Shown here in pieces: positions 17,493 to 26,599 of a stretch of DNA of 42,580 bases. Within the stretch, counting starts at the first letter, position 1. Every line of letters begins with the position of its first letter. Origin of the DNA: an uncultured Clostridia bacterium (GTDB lineage Bacteria; Bacillota; Clostridia; TANB77; CAG-508); contig CANRMR010000015.1 of assembly GCA_947631785.1 (NCBI GenBank), positions 1 to 42,580 on the forward strand, written 5' to 3'. The position numbers were made by a program, and so were the translations under genes. Below the pieces are notes generated by a model, which had not been told where the DNA came from, made no database searches, and saw only the letters and a list, made by a program, of their open reading frames with translations.

Positions 17493-19127
17493 TTAATATA
17501 TTAATAATTTTTTATTAATTTCTTCTAAATTTGTAACTCCATTTATTACTTTATGTATAGCATCAATTACCATTGGTTTATATGTCTTAGTTTCTAATGC
17601 AGCTTCTTTTAATTTTAAAGTTGATGCATCTTGTGAAATTAGTTCCTTTATTTTGTCATCTAAAACTAAAACTTCAAAAATTCCTATTCTATCATAATAA
17701 CCAATTTCATTACATTGACTGCAACCTACAGCATCATAAGTCATTTTACCCTTAAGGTCAAATTTGACATTATATTTATTTCCAATATTTTCTATTATTT
17801 GCATTTCAGAAGCTGTGAATTCTCTTTGTCTTTTGCAATGTGGACATAACTTTCTTACTAACCTTTGCGAAACTGTAGTTGCAAGTGTACTTGAAATATC
17901 ATAATTTGATACTCCCATTTTTCTAAGTCTTGTAATTACCTCTACTGCATCAATTGTATGAATAGTAGATAATACATAATGTCCTGTTTGTCCAGCTCTA
18001 AATGCAATTTCAGCAGTTTCTTTATCTCTTATTTCTCCAACTAAGATAATATCTGGATCTTGTCTTAGTATTGTCCTTAGTGAATTTGCAAATGTTGTTT
18101 TAGGATCTACTTCAATTTGGTTTAATCCCTTAATTCTTATTTCAACGGGATCTTCTATTGTGGTAATATTTACTTGTGGCATATTTAAAAAATCTATTAT
18201 ACTATATAAACTTGTTGTTTTTCCTTCTCCAGTTGGTGCTGCCATAATTGTAATACTGTTTTTCTTATCAAAACTTTTTCTAACTATTTCATCATTGCCT
18301 GGAAAACCTAATTCATTTAGTTTTTTAATACTAATATTTTTCTTTAATAATCTTAATACAAATTTTTCGCCATATATATTTTTTTGTGATGACACACGAA
18401 TATTATAGTCTGGATAAAGTATAATTCTTCCATCTTGTGGTTCTTGTTTTTCTTGATGCATATTTGATATTGCCTTTAACCTTCCTATAATTTGATGCTG
18501 CTTTTCTTTTTCTATTTTTGTAACTTCAAATAGTTCCCCATCTATTCTGTACCTTACCCTAAGTTCTTCTTCCATTGGCTCGAAATGGATATCACTTGCT
18601 CTTTTTTCCATTCCTGTTTTTATAATATTATCAACAAGCGTTGTAATATTATCAGAATCTACATTAAAGCTTTCTGCTGTTTTTCCATGCATTCCCTGTA
18701 TAATATTATCTATTATACTTTCAAATGTAATGTATTTTTCCATTATTAAACCTTTATTTAATAATAGCAATCTAACAGTTGATACATTTCTTTTATTGGC
18801 CGTGTCTGCAAAACAAACTTTTATTTTTCCATATGAAATTTCAAATGGTATAACCTTATTTTTCTTCATTATATCATGTGAAATATACTCTTCTGGATCA
18901 ATTTTTATATCATCTAAATTTAGATAAATAGATTTTTCATCTAAAATTTCACCTATAGCTTCAATTAGTCTATAAGAATCACATAAATTTAATTCATATA
19001 AAATATCACCTATTTTTTTATTTGGATGAGATTTTTGGTAATCAAGAGCTGCCTGAATGTCATTTTCATTAATTAACCCTTTTCTTACAAGCTCAATTCC
19101 TAGTGGCTGTTTCCTTTTTGTTTCCAT
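17493..19127 (-). CDS. pilB: Type IV pilus assembly ATPase PilB
   Basis: This extension ATPase of the GspE family drives pilin polymerisation at the cytoplasmic face of the membrane. It has a GspE N-terminal domain (LGIELVRKGLINENDIQAAL), the ASDIHFEP motif, Walker A APTGEGKTTS, Walker B region DIILVGEIRDKETAE, a His box TGHYVLSTIHT, and a zinc-binding CPHC..CSQC pair near the C-terminus. Glutamate replaces the usual serine in GSGKTT. I chose ATG 19127 because GGAGG lies eight bases before it; the ATG at 19142 overlaps that site. The product is 544 residues, normal for the family. pilT follows closely. Confidence 0.94.
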   Translation of the reverse strand: METKRKQPLGIELVRKGLINENDIQAALDYQKSHPNKKIGDILYELNLCDSYRLIEAIGEILDEKSIYLNLDDIKIDPEEYISHDIMKKNKVIPFEISYGKIKVCFADTANKRNVSTVRLLLLNKGLIMEKYITFESIIDNIIQGMHGKTAESFNVDSDNITTLVDNIIKTGMEKRASDIHFEPMEEELRVRYRIDGELFEVTKIEKEKQHQIIGRLKAISNMHQEKQEPQDGRIILYPDYNIRVSSQKNIYGEKFVLRLLKKNISIKKLNELGFPGNDEIVRKSFDKKNSITIMAAPTGEGKTTSLYSIIDFLNMPQVNITTIEDPVEIRIKGLNQIEVDPKTTFANSLRTILRQDPDIILVGEIRDKETAEIAFRAGQTGHYVLSTIHTIDAVEVITRLRKMGVSNYDISSTLATTVSQRLVRKLCPHCKRQREFTASEMQIIENIGNKYNVKFDLKGKMTYDAVGCSQCNEIGYYDRIGIFEVLVLDDKIKELISQDASTLKLKEAALETKTYKPMVIDAIHKVINGVTNLEEINKKLLIY

Positions 19128-19252
19128 ATTTATATCCTCCATTCTTTTGTATTTCCTACTTTAATTATATAATATTTTTACTCCGTTTTCTATGCATTAG
19201 GCTATATTACTATAATTTTCCTGTAATTATTTAATTTATAATTTTATAAAAT

Positions 19253-19702
19253 TTATGGCAAATTATATTCAAGTGTTTTTACTTTTGACCCCTGCTCAAT
19301 CTTTTCATTTCCTTTACCAGTATATTCTATTAATATGGATAACATATTATTTTCATCTTTTTTTAACGTTGCTTTTATTTTATTACTTATTCTTGCTTCA
19401 TTTCTATATATGCCACTACTTGTAAATGTATATTTTATCTGCTCATTTGTATTTTCATTATATAATAATATATATTGTTCATTTTCATCTATGTCTAATG
19501 TTTTTATTCCAACTGTTTTTATATCTTCTATAAATGAACTATTAAATTTTTGATATTCTATTGCAAATATTCCTTCGCTATCAACATATTGTATATTGTT
19601 ATAAAATACGGTTGATATTTTGCTTAAAATACCAATAGCTAAAACAGTTACAGTAATATAAATAATTAATGATTCTAATGTAATTGCTCTTTCGGATTTC
19701 AT
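19253..19702 (-). CDS. Pilin-like protein (minor pilin candidate)
   Basis: The 149-residue product starts MKSERAITLESLIIYITVTV, a short basic leader followed by the hydrophobic helix with Glu at the +5-like position, the hallmark of type IV prepilins cleaved by the prepilin peptidase encoded upstream. The rest is a soluble domain of mainly beta character (YILLYNENTNEQIKYTF, GIYRNEARI) resembling PulJ/GspJ-type minor pilins. It has AGGAGG before its ATG and lies between another pilin-like gene and pilB. No specific family could be assigned. Confidence 0.75.
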   Translation of the reverse strand: MKSERAITLESLIIYITVTVLAIGILSKISTVFYNNIQYVDSEGIFAIEYQKFNSSFIEDIKTVGIKTLDIDENEQYILLYNENTNEQIKYTFTSSGIYRNEARISNKIKATLKKDENNMLSILIEYTGKGNEKIEQGSKVKTLEYNLP

Positions 19703-19745
19703 AAAAACCTCCTTGTTTGCTCTGTTTCAAATTATATAAAATCCA

Positions 19746-20219
19746 TTACACCGCTTTTGTAATTATTGTTTTAATCTCTAAAGTTTTTTGTTTATTTGTT
19801 ACTTCATACTCTGCTTTTACCGTTATTTGTTTTACAACATCTTCTAAAGAAGTATCATGTTTTATATCATCTCTATAATTTTCTATTTTTATTGTAATTT
19901 TATATCCATCAATTTTAACATTATAACATTTATTGCTATTATCTACTTGTATCTCTTTTGCTCCAAGTTTTTCTAATACTTCTGAAATCTTGCTATTTTC
20001 TTGCACAATAACATCATCGTAATTTAAACCTTTTATATTTTCTAATATATTTGTTATATTTGCAGTTGCTTCTGAATTTCTTTTAGTTTGCACAGTTACA
20101 CTATATATTTGGTAAGATAATGTTGTTATAATTGATACAAATATAACAATAACAACAGTTGCAATTCCTACATCAATTCCACTTAAACCTTTTTCGCTTT
20201 TCAGAATTTTATTGTTCAT
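19746..20219 (-). CDS. Pilin-like protein (minor pilin candidate)
   Basis: The 157-residue protein begins with a basic leader ending LKSEKGLSGIDVGIATVVIV, followed by a long hydrophobic helix, so it resembles a class III-type prepilin with an unusual D at +5. The globular part is mostly charged, with ILENIKGLNYDD resembling PulI/GspI-like minor pilins. An AAAGGAG site precedes ATG 20219. It lies between the prepilin peptidase and the second minor pilin gene and is probably part of the pilus tip or initiation complex. Confidence 0.72.
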   Translation of the reverse strand: MNNKILKSEKGLSGIDVGIATVVIVIFVSIITTLSYQIYSVTVQTKRNSEATANITNILENIKGLNYDDVIVQENSKISEVLEKLGAKEIQVDNSNKCYNVKIDGYKITIKIENYRDDIKHDTSLEDVVKQITVKAEYEVTNKQKTLEIKTIITKAV

Positions 20220-20232
20220 TTTTACTCCTTTA

Positions 20233-21033
20233 TTAATATATTAAAAAATTATTTATAATTAGAAAAATAATATTTATTACACATAAGTAATATCCAATTG
20301 GCAATTTAATTTTTTCTTGTTTTTGTACTACCTTATTCTTTTTTCTTTTGATACAGTTTATTAAACATGTTATAGCAATCCAAATTAAAGTAAACAATAT
20401 CGTATAATAAGATATAATTTCACCTGAAAAAATAGCTATTATCACTAATAATTCTAATATTTGTATAGTATAGTTTGTATCTAACTTTCTTTTTAGTATA
20501 CATGTATCTATTAGAACAAATAATGTCATTAAGATTAAATATATAACATATCCATATATATTTTTTTGTTCAAATACACATACATATATTATATATATCA
20601 TATCGATTATAAGTCCATATCCTAAAACAGATTTTTGAATTTGCTTTTTTTCTTTATCAATTCCAGCAATAATAAATAAAGCACAAAAATATAAAAGTCC
20701 TAACATTAGTAATACTGTCTTTTCTGTGAAAATATAATTCCAATTAATAGAAAAACTTTTAGCATAAAGCAAAAAAACAATTCCAGACAAAATTTCTAAT
20801 AAAAAATAACGAATACGAATCTTTTGCTTGCAATATCTACATTTTCCTCTTAAAAATATATAGCTAAATATAGGGATTAAATCTAGTATAGCAAGTTTAT
20901 GATTGCAGTTAGGGCAATATGAGTGTTCGTGTGTTATATCTTTTTTTAGTGGTATTCTGTATACTGCAAGCGTAAAAAAGCTACCAAAAAAAGCACCCAT
21001 TATAAAAAAAATTACATCCATTATATATTCCAT
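20233..21033 (-). CDS. Prepilin peptidase (type IV, PilD-like)
   Basis: This polytopic aspartyl protease removes prepilin leaders and methylates the new N-terminus. The 266-residue protein has the N-terminal domain GAFFGSFFTLAVYRIPL, then two CxxC pairs (CPNCNHK and CRYCKQKI), as in bifunctional PilD. The two catalytic aspartates are probably in AGIDKEKK and in GYGLIIDMIY. About seven hydrophobic helices follow. A GAGGAAG site precedes ATG 21033. It is embedded among its presumed pilin substrates. Confidence 0.9.
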   Translation of the reverse strand: MEYIMDVIFFIMGAFFGSFFTLAVYRIPLKKDITHEHSYCPNCNHKLAILDLIPIFSYIFLRGKCRYCKQKIRIRYFLLEILSGIVFLLYAKSFSINWNYIFTEKTVLLMLGLLYFCALFIIAGIDKEKKQIQKSVLGYGLIIDMIYIIYVCVFEQKNIYGYVIYLILMTLFVLIDTCILKRKLDTNYTIQILELLVIIAIFSGEIISYYTILFTLIWIAITCLINCIKRKKNKVVQKQEKIKLPIGYYLCVINIIFLIINNFLIY

Positions 21034-21137
21034 TTTTTACTTCCTCTTTTATTTTATAGTTAAACCATAATATATCCTGTTTTAGAAAATAGGCATATAC
21101 ATATTTTATGCATATGCCTTAGATTTTTTTATTTGTA

Positions 21138-21365
21138 TTATTCCCAATATAAATTCATAGCATTTTGGAATTGTTCATCAGTATTTTGTAATTGTTGTTG
21201 TTCATTTGCTGCTGCGTCTTTATATTTATTAACTCCATTTTTAGATTTTTGGAATATACCATTATCTCCTAATGCAAGTGTTAATGATACTCCAGCTAGG
21301 ATAATTAATACAATAATTGTTATAACTAATGCAACTAATGTAATACCTTTTTGTTCTTTTAACAT
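21138..21365 (-). CDS. Major-pilin-like small protein
   Basis: This 75-residue protein has the prepilin leader MLKEQKG followed by ITLVALVITIIVLIILAGVS, then a short charged tail (FQKSKNGVNKYKDAAANEQQQ). The sequence through residue 45 is nearly the same as in the LamG-containing protein at 41607-42446, so both belong to the same clostridial pilin-like family. A strong AGGAGG precedes ATG 21365 and relatively large gaps (65-105 bases) flank the gene, consistent with higher or separate expression. It is a candidate major pilin, though it is very short. Confidence 0.8.
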   Translation of the reverse strand: MLKEQKGITLVALVITIIVLIILAGVSLTLALGDNGIFQKSKNGVNKYKDAAANEQQQLQNTDEQFQNAMNLYWE

Positions 21366-21429
21366 AAAAAATTCTCCTCCTTTTTATTTTTATTTATTTT
21401 GTATATTTATTATATAAATATAACCTAAG

Positions 21430-21921
21430 TTATTTTGTTCCTTTATTTCTATTTGTGTTTGCTAAGTAGTCATTTTCGTCAGGAACTTCATTTGTATTTT
21501 TATTTGTTTGTTGTGTATTTGTATTTGTCTCTTGTGTATTTGAGTTATTATTATTATTATTATTATTATTATTTGTTGTACCAGCATTTGTTTGTCCTTG
21601 ATTTTGAACGCCATTTGTTTGTGTAGTATTTGTTGTTATAATACTTTCAAATGGATTTGCTTTTCCTTTTTTATAGTCTTTTGCTTGCTCATATACAGAA
21701 AGATCAGTTCCATCAATTTCTCTTGTTACAATAACTTTTGTTGTATCTGCTAAAATATCATTTTCCATACTTTCAGTAACGGTTTTTGACGTTTTATATT
21801 CCTCAATTGTAGGTACTACTTTGCTAACTGGTATATAATCATAAAATAATACACCTAAAGCAAGTATAATCGCAAGTAATAATAATAACATTATTATAAT
21901 TTCTTTAATAACTGTTTTCAA
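21430..21921 (-). CDS. Membrane-anchored Thr/Asn-rich protein in the pilus cluster
   Basis: The start is TTG 21921 with AGGAGG upstream. The 163-residue product has one N-terminal membrane helix (IIIMLLLLLAIILALGVLFY), a small domain rich in Thr and Val (about residues 35-90), and a low-complexity tail of Thr, Asn and Gln, including ten consecutive Asn encoded by an ATT/AAT trinucleotide repeat. It occupies the place of pilP after pilO-like and pilM-N genes, but I see no PilP domain. A periplasm-like or wall-spanning alignment role is inferred from position only. Confidence 0.6.
   Translation of the reverse strand: MKTVIKEIIIMLLLLLAIILALGVLFYDYIPVSKVVPTIEEYKTSKTVTESMENDILADTTKVIVTREIDGTDLSVYEQAKDYKKGKANPFESIITTNTTQTNGVQNQGQTNAGTTNNNNNNNNNNSNTQETNTNTQQTNKNTNEVPDENDYLANTNRNKGTK
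21540..21573. repeat. Trinucleotide microsatellite encoding an Asn run
   Basis: About ten tandem ATT units on the plus strand encode poly-Asn on the minus strand. Slippage here would change the tract length by whole codons and so would not shift the frame. Confidence 0.85.
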
Positions 21922-21939
21922 CTTCTACCTCCTTAGATA

Positions 21940-22686
21940 TTATAAAGTATTATTTACTGTATTATTTACTGTGTCATTTGCTGTATTATTTGCTGTATTA
22001 TTTATAGAATTATTTGTTGTTACGGTATTTGAAGTATTATTATCGTTATTTGTTGTATTTGTATTTTCATCTTGTTCAACTGTATTTGCAGGATTTTGGA
22101 CAGATTCGATATTATTAATATTTACATTTTGTACTGTAAATGTTGCTTGAAGTGTTCCTCCTTGAGAAATCAACTTAAAGTTTTCTATTTTAAATCCAAG
22201 AGTTGCATCATCTTCTATCTCTGAAATACAATCTATTATAGACACATATTCACCACTTAATGTAAAATTCAAATTATAAGATTTTTGTGCACCTGTATAG
22301 CTATTCATAACTTCTAGTTTCATAATAAGCTCATTTTTTGTTGCATAATTTCCAAGTTTTGTCCATAAATACTCTATTTCATAATTTTCATATAAGTTTA
22401 TATTACTATTTTCTTCGTCAGAATTATATAATATTAAATCTGCATAATCTTCTTTTTGTTTTTTAAGTTCAGTTGCTTTTTTTTCTAAGTTATCAATTTC
22501 ACTTTTATAAGTAACTTGTTCTTTTTGATTTACGTTTGCAATTAAGCTCTCTAATTCATCACTATCATCTTTAATCATAGCAATAGATTTAATTTGAAAA
22601 TCACCAATTTTTATACCATTTACTAGTGCTACTATTATTATAATAATGACGATTCCAATTAAAACACTAATTAAATATTTTCTCAT
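21940..22686 (-). CDS. PilO-like type IV pilus alignment protein
   Basis: The 248-residue protein has one membrane helix (LISVLIGIVIIIIIVALVNG), a coiled-coil region (about residues 45-85, LESLIANVNQKEQVTYKSEI), and an alpha/beta domain (LWTKLGNYATKNELIMKLEV to FTVQNVNI) of PilO type. The end is an Asn/Thr repeat tail (TANNTANDTVNNTVNNT). Its ATG overlaps the pilM-N stop by four bases (ATGA), so translation is coupled. It probably binds the PilN part of the upstream protein. Confidence 0.72.
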   Translation of the reverse strand: MRKYLISVLIGIVIIIIIVALVNGIKIGDFQIKSIAMIKDDSDELESLIANVNQKEQVTYKSEIDNLEKKATELKKQKEDYADLILYNSDEENSNINLYENYEIEYLWTKLGNYATKNELIMKLEVMNSYTGAQKSYNLNFTLSGEYVSIIDCISEIEDDATLGFKIENFKLISQGGTLQATFTVQNVNINNIESVQNPANTVEQDENTNTTNNDNNTSNTVTTNNSINNTANNTANDTVNNTVNNTL

Positions 22687-24296
22687 GGCAATTCTCCTTC
22701 TATGGTAACTTTTACAAGTCCATCTTGTTTTTGTCCACTACTAGATACAACATTTACTAAAATATTGTCTGCTTTTATTTTTGCTTTCAAATAACCTAAG
22801 TACTCATAATTTTCTGCTTGGGCATTTATAACAATCTTTTTATTACTTGTATTTTCAATTGATGTAATTTGTGCTTGTTTTGGTATAATATCCATAATTT
22901 GGCTAAGCAAAACTGGTATTGCCTTTTTGTTTTTTAATATTTCTTCTTTTTCTTCGGTTATTTTTCTTAAGTTCTCAATTGCTGATATATATTCATTTGT
23001 TTTATTAGATATTTTTGTATTATCGTCTTTTACTGTTTTTATTTTTGCTTCTACTGCTGTATCTGCTATTTGAATTTCTTCTTTTTTATTTTGTACTTGA
23101 AATGCTAAAACTGCTGAAAAAACCAAATAAACAATTAATACTAGAATAACTCCTCCTAAACTACGAAGTAAGTTTTTTTCTATCGGAGTAATAGGTTCAA
23201 AAAAATCATTTTGTAATTTTCCATCTTTTGTTCCTTCTTTATTTTTTCCTCCGATTTCTTTCTTCATCCAATTTGGCATATGATGTTTTGTATTTTCATG
23301 TAAGAAATTTATACTAATAAATCCCTCATCTATCCCTTGAAGTCCTAATGCTATAGCAGAGTTTACTTCAATATAATCTTTCATATTATGAATAGATGAA
23401 TTATTTTTTAGAAAATGTGGTTTTAATATTTCGCATTTTACATTTGGCATATATTGTTCAAAGTAAATGTCTATATTATTTATAACAGAAGCTGTTCCTG
23501 TAATATATAATTTATCAATTCTTTCTATACTATTATTTACTATATTAGATACTTTTTCTACTGTAGAATATAAGACTGGCATGATATCTTGCAAATATGG
23601 ATTTTCTTCCATCTGTAAATCATTTGCTGCATCTGTATATATTGTTGTATTTTTACATTTTTCATATGCCTTTGCGTATGAGTTTTCTTTTTCCCAAATT
23701 TTGTCTAAAGCTTCATTAATTCCTTCGTCTATTATTTCTATATCATATATTTTTTGATTAATTATTTTTGTAATTGTTGTTCTTTCTTCTAGGTTTACAA
23801 TCATTATATTTTCTTTTTCATTTTCGCTTATTAAATTACTAATAGCAATTGGTAATGGAGCTATAGATTGCAATTTGCTACCTTCAAATAATGATTTCTT
23901 TCTTGTAAGTTCTGCTTTATTGCTTGCTATATGAATTACTTTAATCCTTTCTTTATTTTCTACATCATCTGCAACTATATATCTTGTTTCAAAAGCAGTT
24001 ACATTTTGTTCCTTTTCTTCACATACTGTTTCAAATTCTGTTCCAATTACATTTTTTAAATCTTTTGAATTTAATATATTGATAATTGAAAAATAATCAT
24101 AAATCTCATTTGAAGAATTTATACATATTGGAGTTTTATAACTAAATGTTTCAGATATAATTTGTTTAATTGCTTCTTCTAAATCTTCAAAGAATTTTAT
24201 TCCAAATGCATCTACTTTGACAATGCCATCATCTTTTTCTACTTTTGCATATTTAATTAAATTATTTTCTATATATAAACCTAAACTACTTGGCAT
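22683..24296 (-). CDS. PilM-PilN fusion protein of the type IV pilus
   Basis: The N-terminal 350 residues are an actin-like PilM domain (SLGLYIENNLIKYAKV; IMIVNLEERTTITKI; KLYITGTASVINNID). A hydrophobic segment at about residues 375-395 (LGGVILVLIVYLVFSAVLAF) then leads into a PilN domain with a coiled coil and the fold ending DIIPKQAQITSIENTSNKK. In most bacteria PilM and PilN are separate proteins that bind each other; here they are one 537-residue chain. I chose ATG 24296 because AAAGGAG lies seven bases upstream; an earlier ATG at 24341 lacks one. It is the first gene of the cluster. Confidence 0.85.
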   Translation of the reverse strand: MPSSLGLYIENNLIKYAKVEKDDGIVKVDAFGIKFFEDLEEAIKQIISETFSYKTPICINSSNEIYDYFSIINILNSKDLKNVIGTEFETVCEEKEQNVTAFETRYIVADDVENKERIKVIHIASNKAELTRKKSLFEGSKLQSIAPLPIAISNLISENEKENIMIVNLEERTTITKIINQKIYDIEIIDEGINEALDKIWEKENSYAKAYEKCKNTTIYTDAANDLQMEENPYLQDIMPVLYSTVEKVSNIVNNSIERIDKLYITGTASVINNIDIYFEQYMPNVKCEILKPHFLKNNSSIHNMKDYIEVNSAIALGLQGIDEGFISINFLHENTKHHMPNWMKKEIGGKNKEGTKDGKLQNDFFEPITPIEKNLLRSLGGVILVLIVYLVFSAVLAFQVQNKKEEIQIADTAVEAKIKTVKDDNTKISNKTNEYISAIENLRKITEEKEEILKNKKAIPVLLSQIMDIIPKQAQITSIENTSNKKIVINAQAENYEYLGYLKAKIKADNILVNVVSSSGQKQDGLVKVTIEGELP

Positions 24297-24481
24297 TGTA
24301 TTTCTCCTTTGCTTATATTTATACATTTTTATATTTTGCATATAGAATAATTTAATACTGGTAAATATTATTAAAAAAGTATAATATTCCTACAAAATAT
24401 TTGATTATATTTTATAATTTTTTAAAAAAATGTCAATAGTTTTAATAGAGTTGTCATGTAAATGTAATATATTCGTAATAT

Positions 24482-25771
24482 TTATTTTTTTCTAATTAGT
24501 TTACAAATATAAAATCCATCTTGTTTTTCATTTGGTAATATCTTTTTTTCATAATCATACATAAAATTAGAATTATCTTTCAAAAATTCTTTTATTTGAT
24601 TTTGATTTTCTTCTTTTAAGATACTACAAGTAGAATATACTATTGTTCCTCCTATTTTTATATATTTCGAACATGTACTTAATATTTCCTTTTGTACTTT
24701 ACATATTGTATTTATTTCTTCTTTACTTTTTTGCCATTTTATATCTGGTTTTTTCTTTATAACCCCTAATCCCATACATGGAACATCTAATAAAATTTTG
24801 TCAAATTTTTCTTTATACTCCTTATTATATTTACTTGCATCTTGAACTTTAGTATTAATTATTGTAATTCCAAGCTGTTTAGCCTTTTGTTTTACAAGTT
24901 TTAATCTATTCTCATGAATATCCCATGCAATAATTTCTCCTTTATTTTTCATTTGTTCTGCTAAATATGTTGTTTTTCCTCCTGGTGCACTACATGCATC
25001 TAGTACAACTTCTCCTTCTTGTGGATTTAATATAAAACTTGCAAGTCCTGCTGACAAATCTTGAATTGTAAAATATCCTTTTTTAAATAAATTAGTATTT
25101 GAAATATTTTTTAGTTTTACATGCAAAAAATTTTCCATGTTGGTTTCTTCATATGGTATTTTATTTTTGTTTAATTCTTCAACAAATTGGTCTTTTGCTA
25201 TATTTAAATAGTTTATACGTATAGTAATTTTTGGCTTTAAAGTACTATTTTTGCAAATTTGTTCTACTTCCTTTTCATCATATTCATCAAAAAGCTTTTC
25301 TACGATCCAAAGTGGCATTGAATACACTTTTGAAATTTTAGTTTTATTATCTTTTATTTCATATAATTTGTTATAATCTTCTTTTTGTACTTTTCTTAAA
25401 ATTGCATTTACAAAACCAGTAGATTTAGGTAAATATTTTTTTGTTAAATTTACACTTTCATTAACAGCTGCAGATTTTGGTACTTTATTTAAGAATATAA
25501 TTTGATATATAGCTATCCTTATTATGTTTTTAATACTACAAGATATTTTTTTTAATTTTATCTTTGAATACATTTCAATAATAGAATCTAATGTTATCCT
25601 CCACATTGTAACTCCATAAACTAATTCTGACAAAAAACTTATGTCTTTTTCTTTTAGTTTTTGTCGATTTTTATTTATATATTCATCTAAAACAATGTTA
25701 GAATAAGCATTTCTATTTTCAATTTCATTTAATATTTTAATTGCACTTTCTCTTACATAATCTACTTTCAT
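24482..25771 (-). CDS. rsmB: 16S rRNA (cytosine-5) methyltransferase RsmB
   Basis: This SAM-dependent enzyme makes 5-methylcytosine at position 967 of 16S rRNA. The 429-residue protein has an N-terminal NusB-like RNA-binding domain (residues about 1-130) and a Rossmann methyltransferase domain with the SAM motif LDACSAPGGKT, the catalytic region LLDVPCMGLGVI with PC, and the second cysteine in YSTCSI. Length matches RsmB/Sun. It is transcribed away from the divergent dodecin-spoVA operon. Confidence 0.95.
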   Translation of the reverse strand: MKVDYVRESAIKILNEIENRNAYSNIVLDEYINKNRQKLKEKDISFLSELVYGVTMWRITLDSIIEMYSKIKLKKISCSIKNIIRIAIYQIIFLNKVPKSAAVNESVNLTKKYLPKSTGFVNAILRKVQKEDYNKLYEIKDNKTKISKVYSMPLWIVEKLFDEYDEKEVEQICKNSTLKPKITIRINYLNIAKDQFVEELNKNKIPYEETNMENFLHVKLKNISNTNLFKKGYFTIQDLSAGLASFILNPQEGEVVLDACSAPGGKTTYLAEQMKNKGEIIAWDIHENRLKLVKQKAKQLGITIINTKVQDASKYNKEYKEKFDKILLDVPCMGLGVIKKKPDIKWQKSKEEINTICKVQKEILSTCSKYIKIGGTIVYSTCSILKEENQNQIKEFLKDNSNFMYDYEKKILPNEKQDGFYICKLIRKK

Positions 25772-25824
25772 ATTTACAACAGTTCCTTCTTTTTTTTTAT
25801 CATAACATATTTTTTCTTATTTTT

Positions 25825-25853
25825 GTATAATTTATTTTATTTTGGTAAAAATG
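25825..25853 (+). promoter_or_regulatory. Putative forespore promoter of the spoVA operon
   Basis: GTATA at 25825-25829 and GGTAAAAATG at 25844-25853 resemble the sigma-F/sigma-G class consensus (GYWTA, then GGNRANANTW), with a 14-base spacer that is slightly short. spoVA operons are forespore-expressed in known endospore formers. Confidence 0.4.
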
Positions 25854-25886
25854 TAAATAATATAAAAATTTGGAGGTTGATAAAAA

Positions 25887-26099
25887 ATGGCAACACAAAA
25901 ACATATTATTATTACTGGTAACTCTACTGTTTCTTGGAAAGATGCAATAATTCAAACAATTGCAGAAGCTTCTAAAACTATTGATTATTTAGAAAGTGTA
26001 AAAATTTTAGATCAAAGAGCTACAATAAATGGCAAAAAAATAACAGAATATTTTGTAGATTTAGATCTAAGCTTCACAATAGAAAGAGATAGAGATTAA
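25887..26099 (+). CDS. Dodecin-like small protein
   Basis: The 70-residue sequence has the dodecin layout: a first strand (HIIITGNSTVSWKDAI), a helix (IQTIAEASKTIDYLESVKIL) and two strands (QRATINGKKITEYFVDLDLS). Dodecins form hollow dodecamers that bind flavins or coenzyme A. AGGTTG-type and GGAGG sites lie at 25871-25877. It begins the operon that continues with spoVAC 23 bases later, which is not the usual spoVA gene content, so a role in spore maturation or germination is possible but inferred from position. Confidence 0.78.
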   Translation: MATQKHIIITGNSTVSWKDAIIQTIAEASKTIDYLESVKILDQRATINGKKITEYFVDLDLSFTIERDRD

Positions 26100-26122
26100 C
26101 TTATTTTGAAGGAGGTATTTTA

Positions 26123-26587
26123 ATGGAACCTATAAAAACACAAAAAGAATATCAAACTTATGTAGATAAAAAATCACCTAATTCACCAATTTTAAAGAAT
26201 TGCTTTAATGCATTTTGGGTTGGAGGTCTAATTTGTTCTATTGGGCAAATAATTTTAAACATTTGTAAGGATAGAGGTTTGGATACTCAAATGTCTGGCA
26301 CTGTTGTTTCTATTATTTTAATTGGTATTAGTGCATTTTTAACAGGTCTTAATATTTTTAACAAAATTGGTAAATTTGCAGGAGCAGGTTCTTTGATTCC
26401 TATTACTGGTTTTGCAAATTCTATTGTCTCTCCTGCTATGGAATATAAGTCTGAAGGATATGTAATGGGAGTCGGTGGAAAAATGTTTACTGTTGCAGGT
26501 CCTGTATTGGTATTTGGTATATCTGCTTCTATATTAGTAGGAATTATTTATTTAATTTTTAATACGCAAAGTATTACATTTGTATAA
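26123..26587 (+). CDS. spoVAC: Stage V sporulation protein AC
   Basis: SpoVAC is a membrane protein of the SpoVA channel, which moves dipicolinic acid into the forespore and out during germination. The 154-residue sequence has the family pattern: NSPILKNCFNAFWVGGLICS, several hydrophobic helices, and FAGAGSLIPITGFANSIVSP. AGGAGG lies at 26111-26116. It is paralogous to SpoVAE downstream: both contain GGLICxxGQ and an AGAGxxxPxTGF motif. Twelve bases separate it from spoVAD. Confidence 0.95.
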   Translation: MEPIKTQKEYQTYVDKKSPNSPILKNCFNAFWVGGLICSIGQIILNICKDRGLDTQMSGTVVSIILIGISAFLTGLNIFNKIGKFAGAGSLIPITGFANSIVSPAMEYKSEGYVMGVGGKMFTVAGPVLVFGISASILVGIIYLIFNTQSITFV

Positions 26588-26599
26588 AAGGGGGTTTTT

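Noticed and set aside
21540-21573. Microsatellite causing on-off phase variation
   Set aside because: The unit is three bases, so changes alter the Asn run length without shifting the frame.
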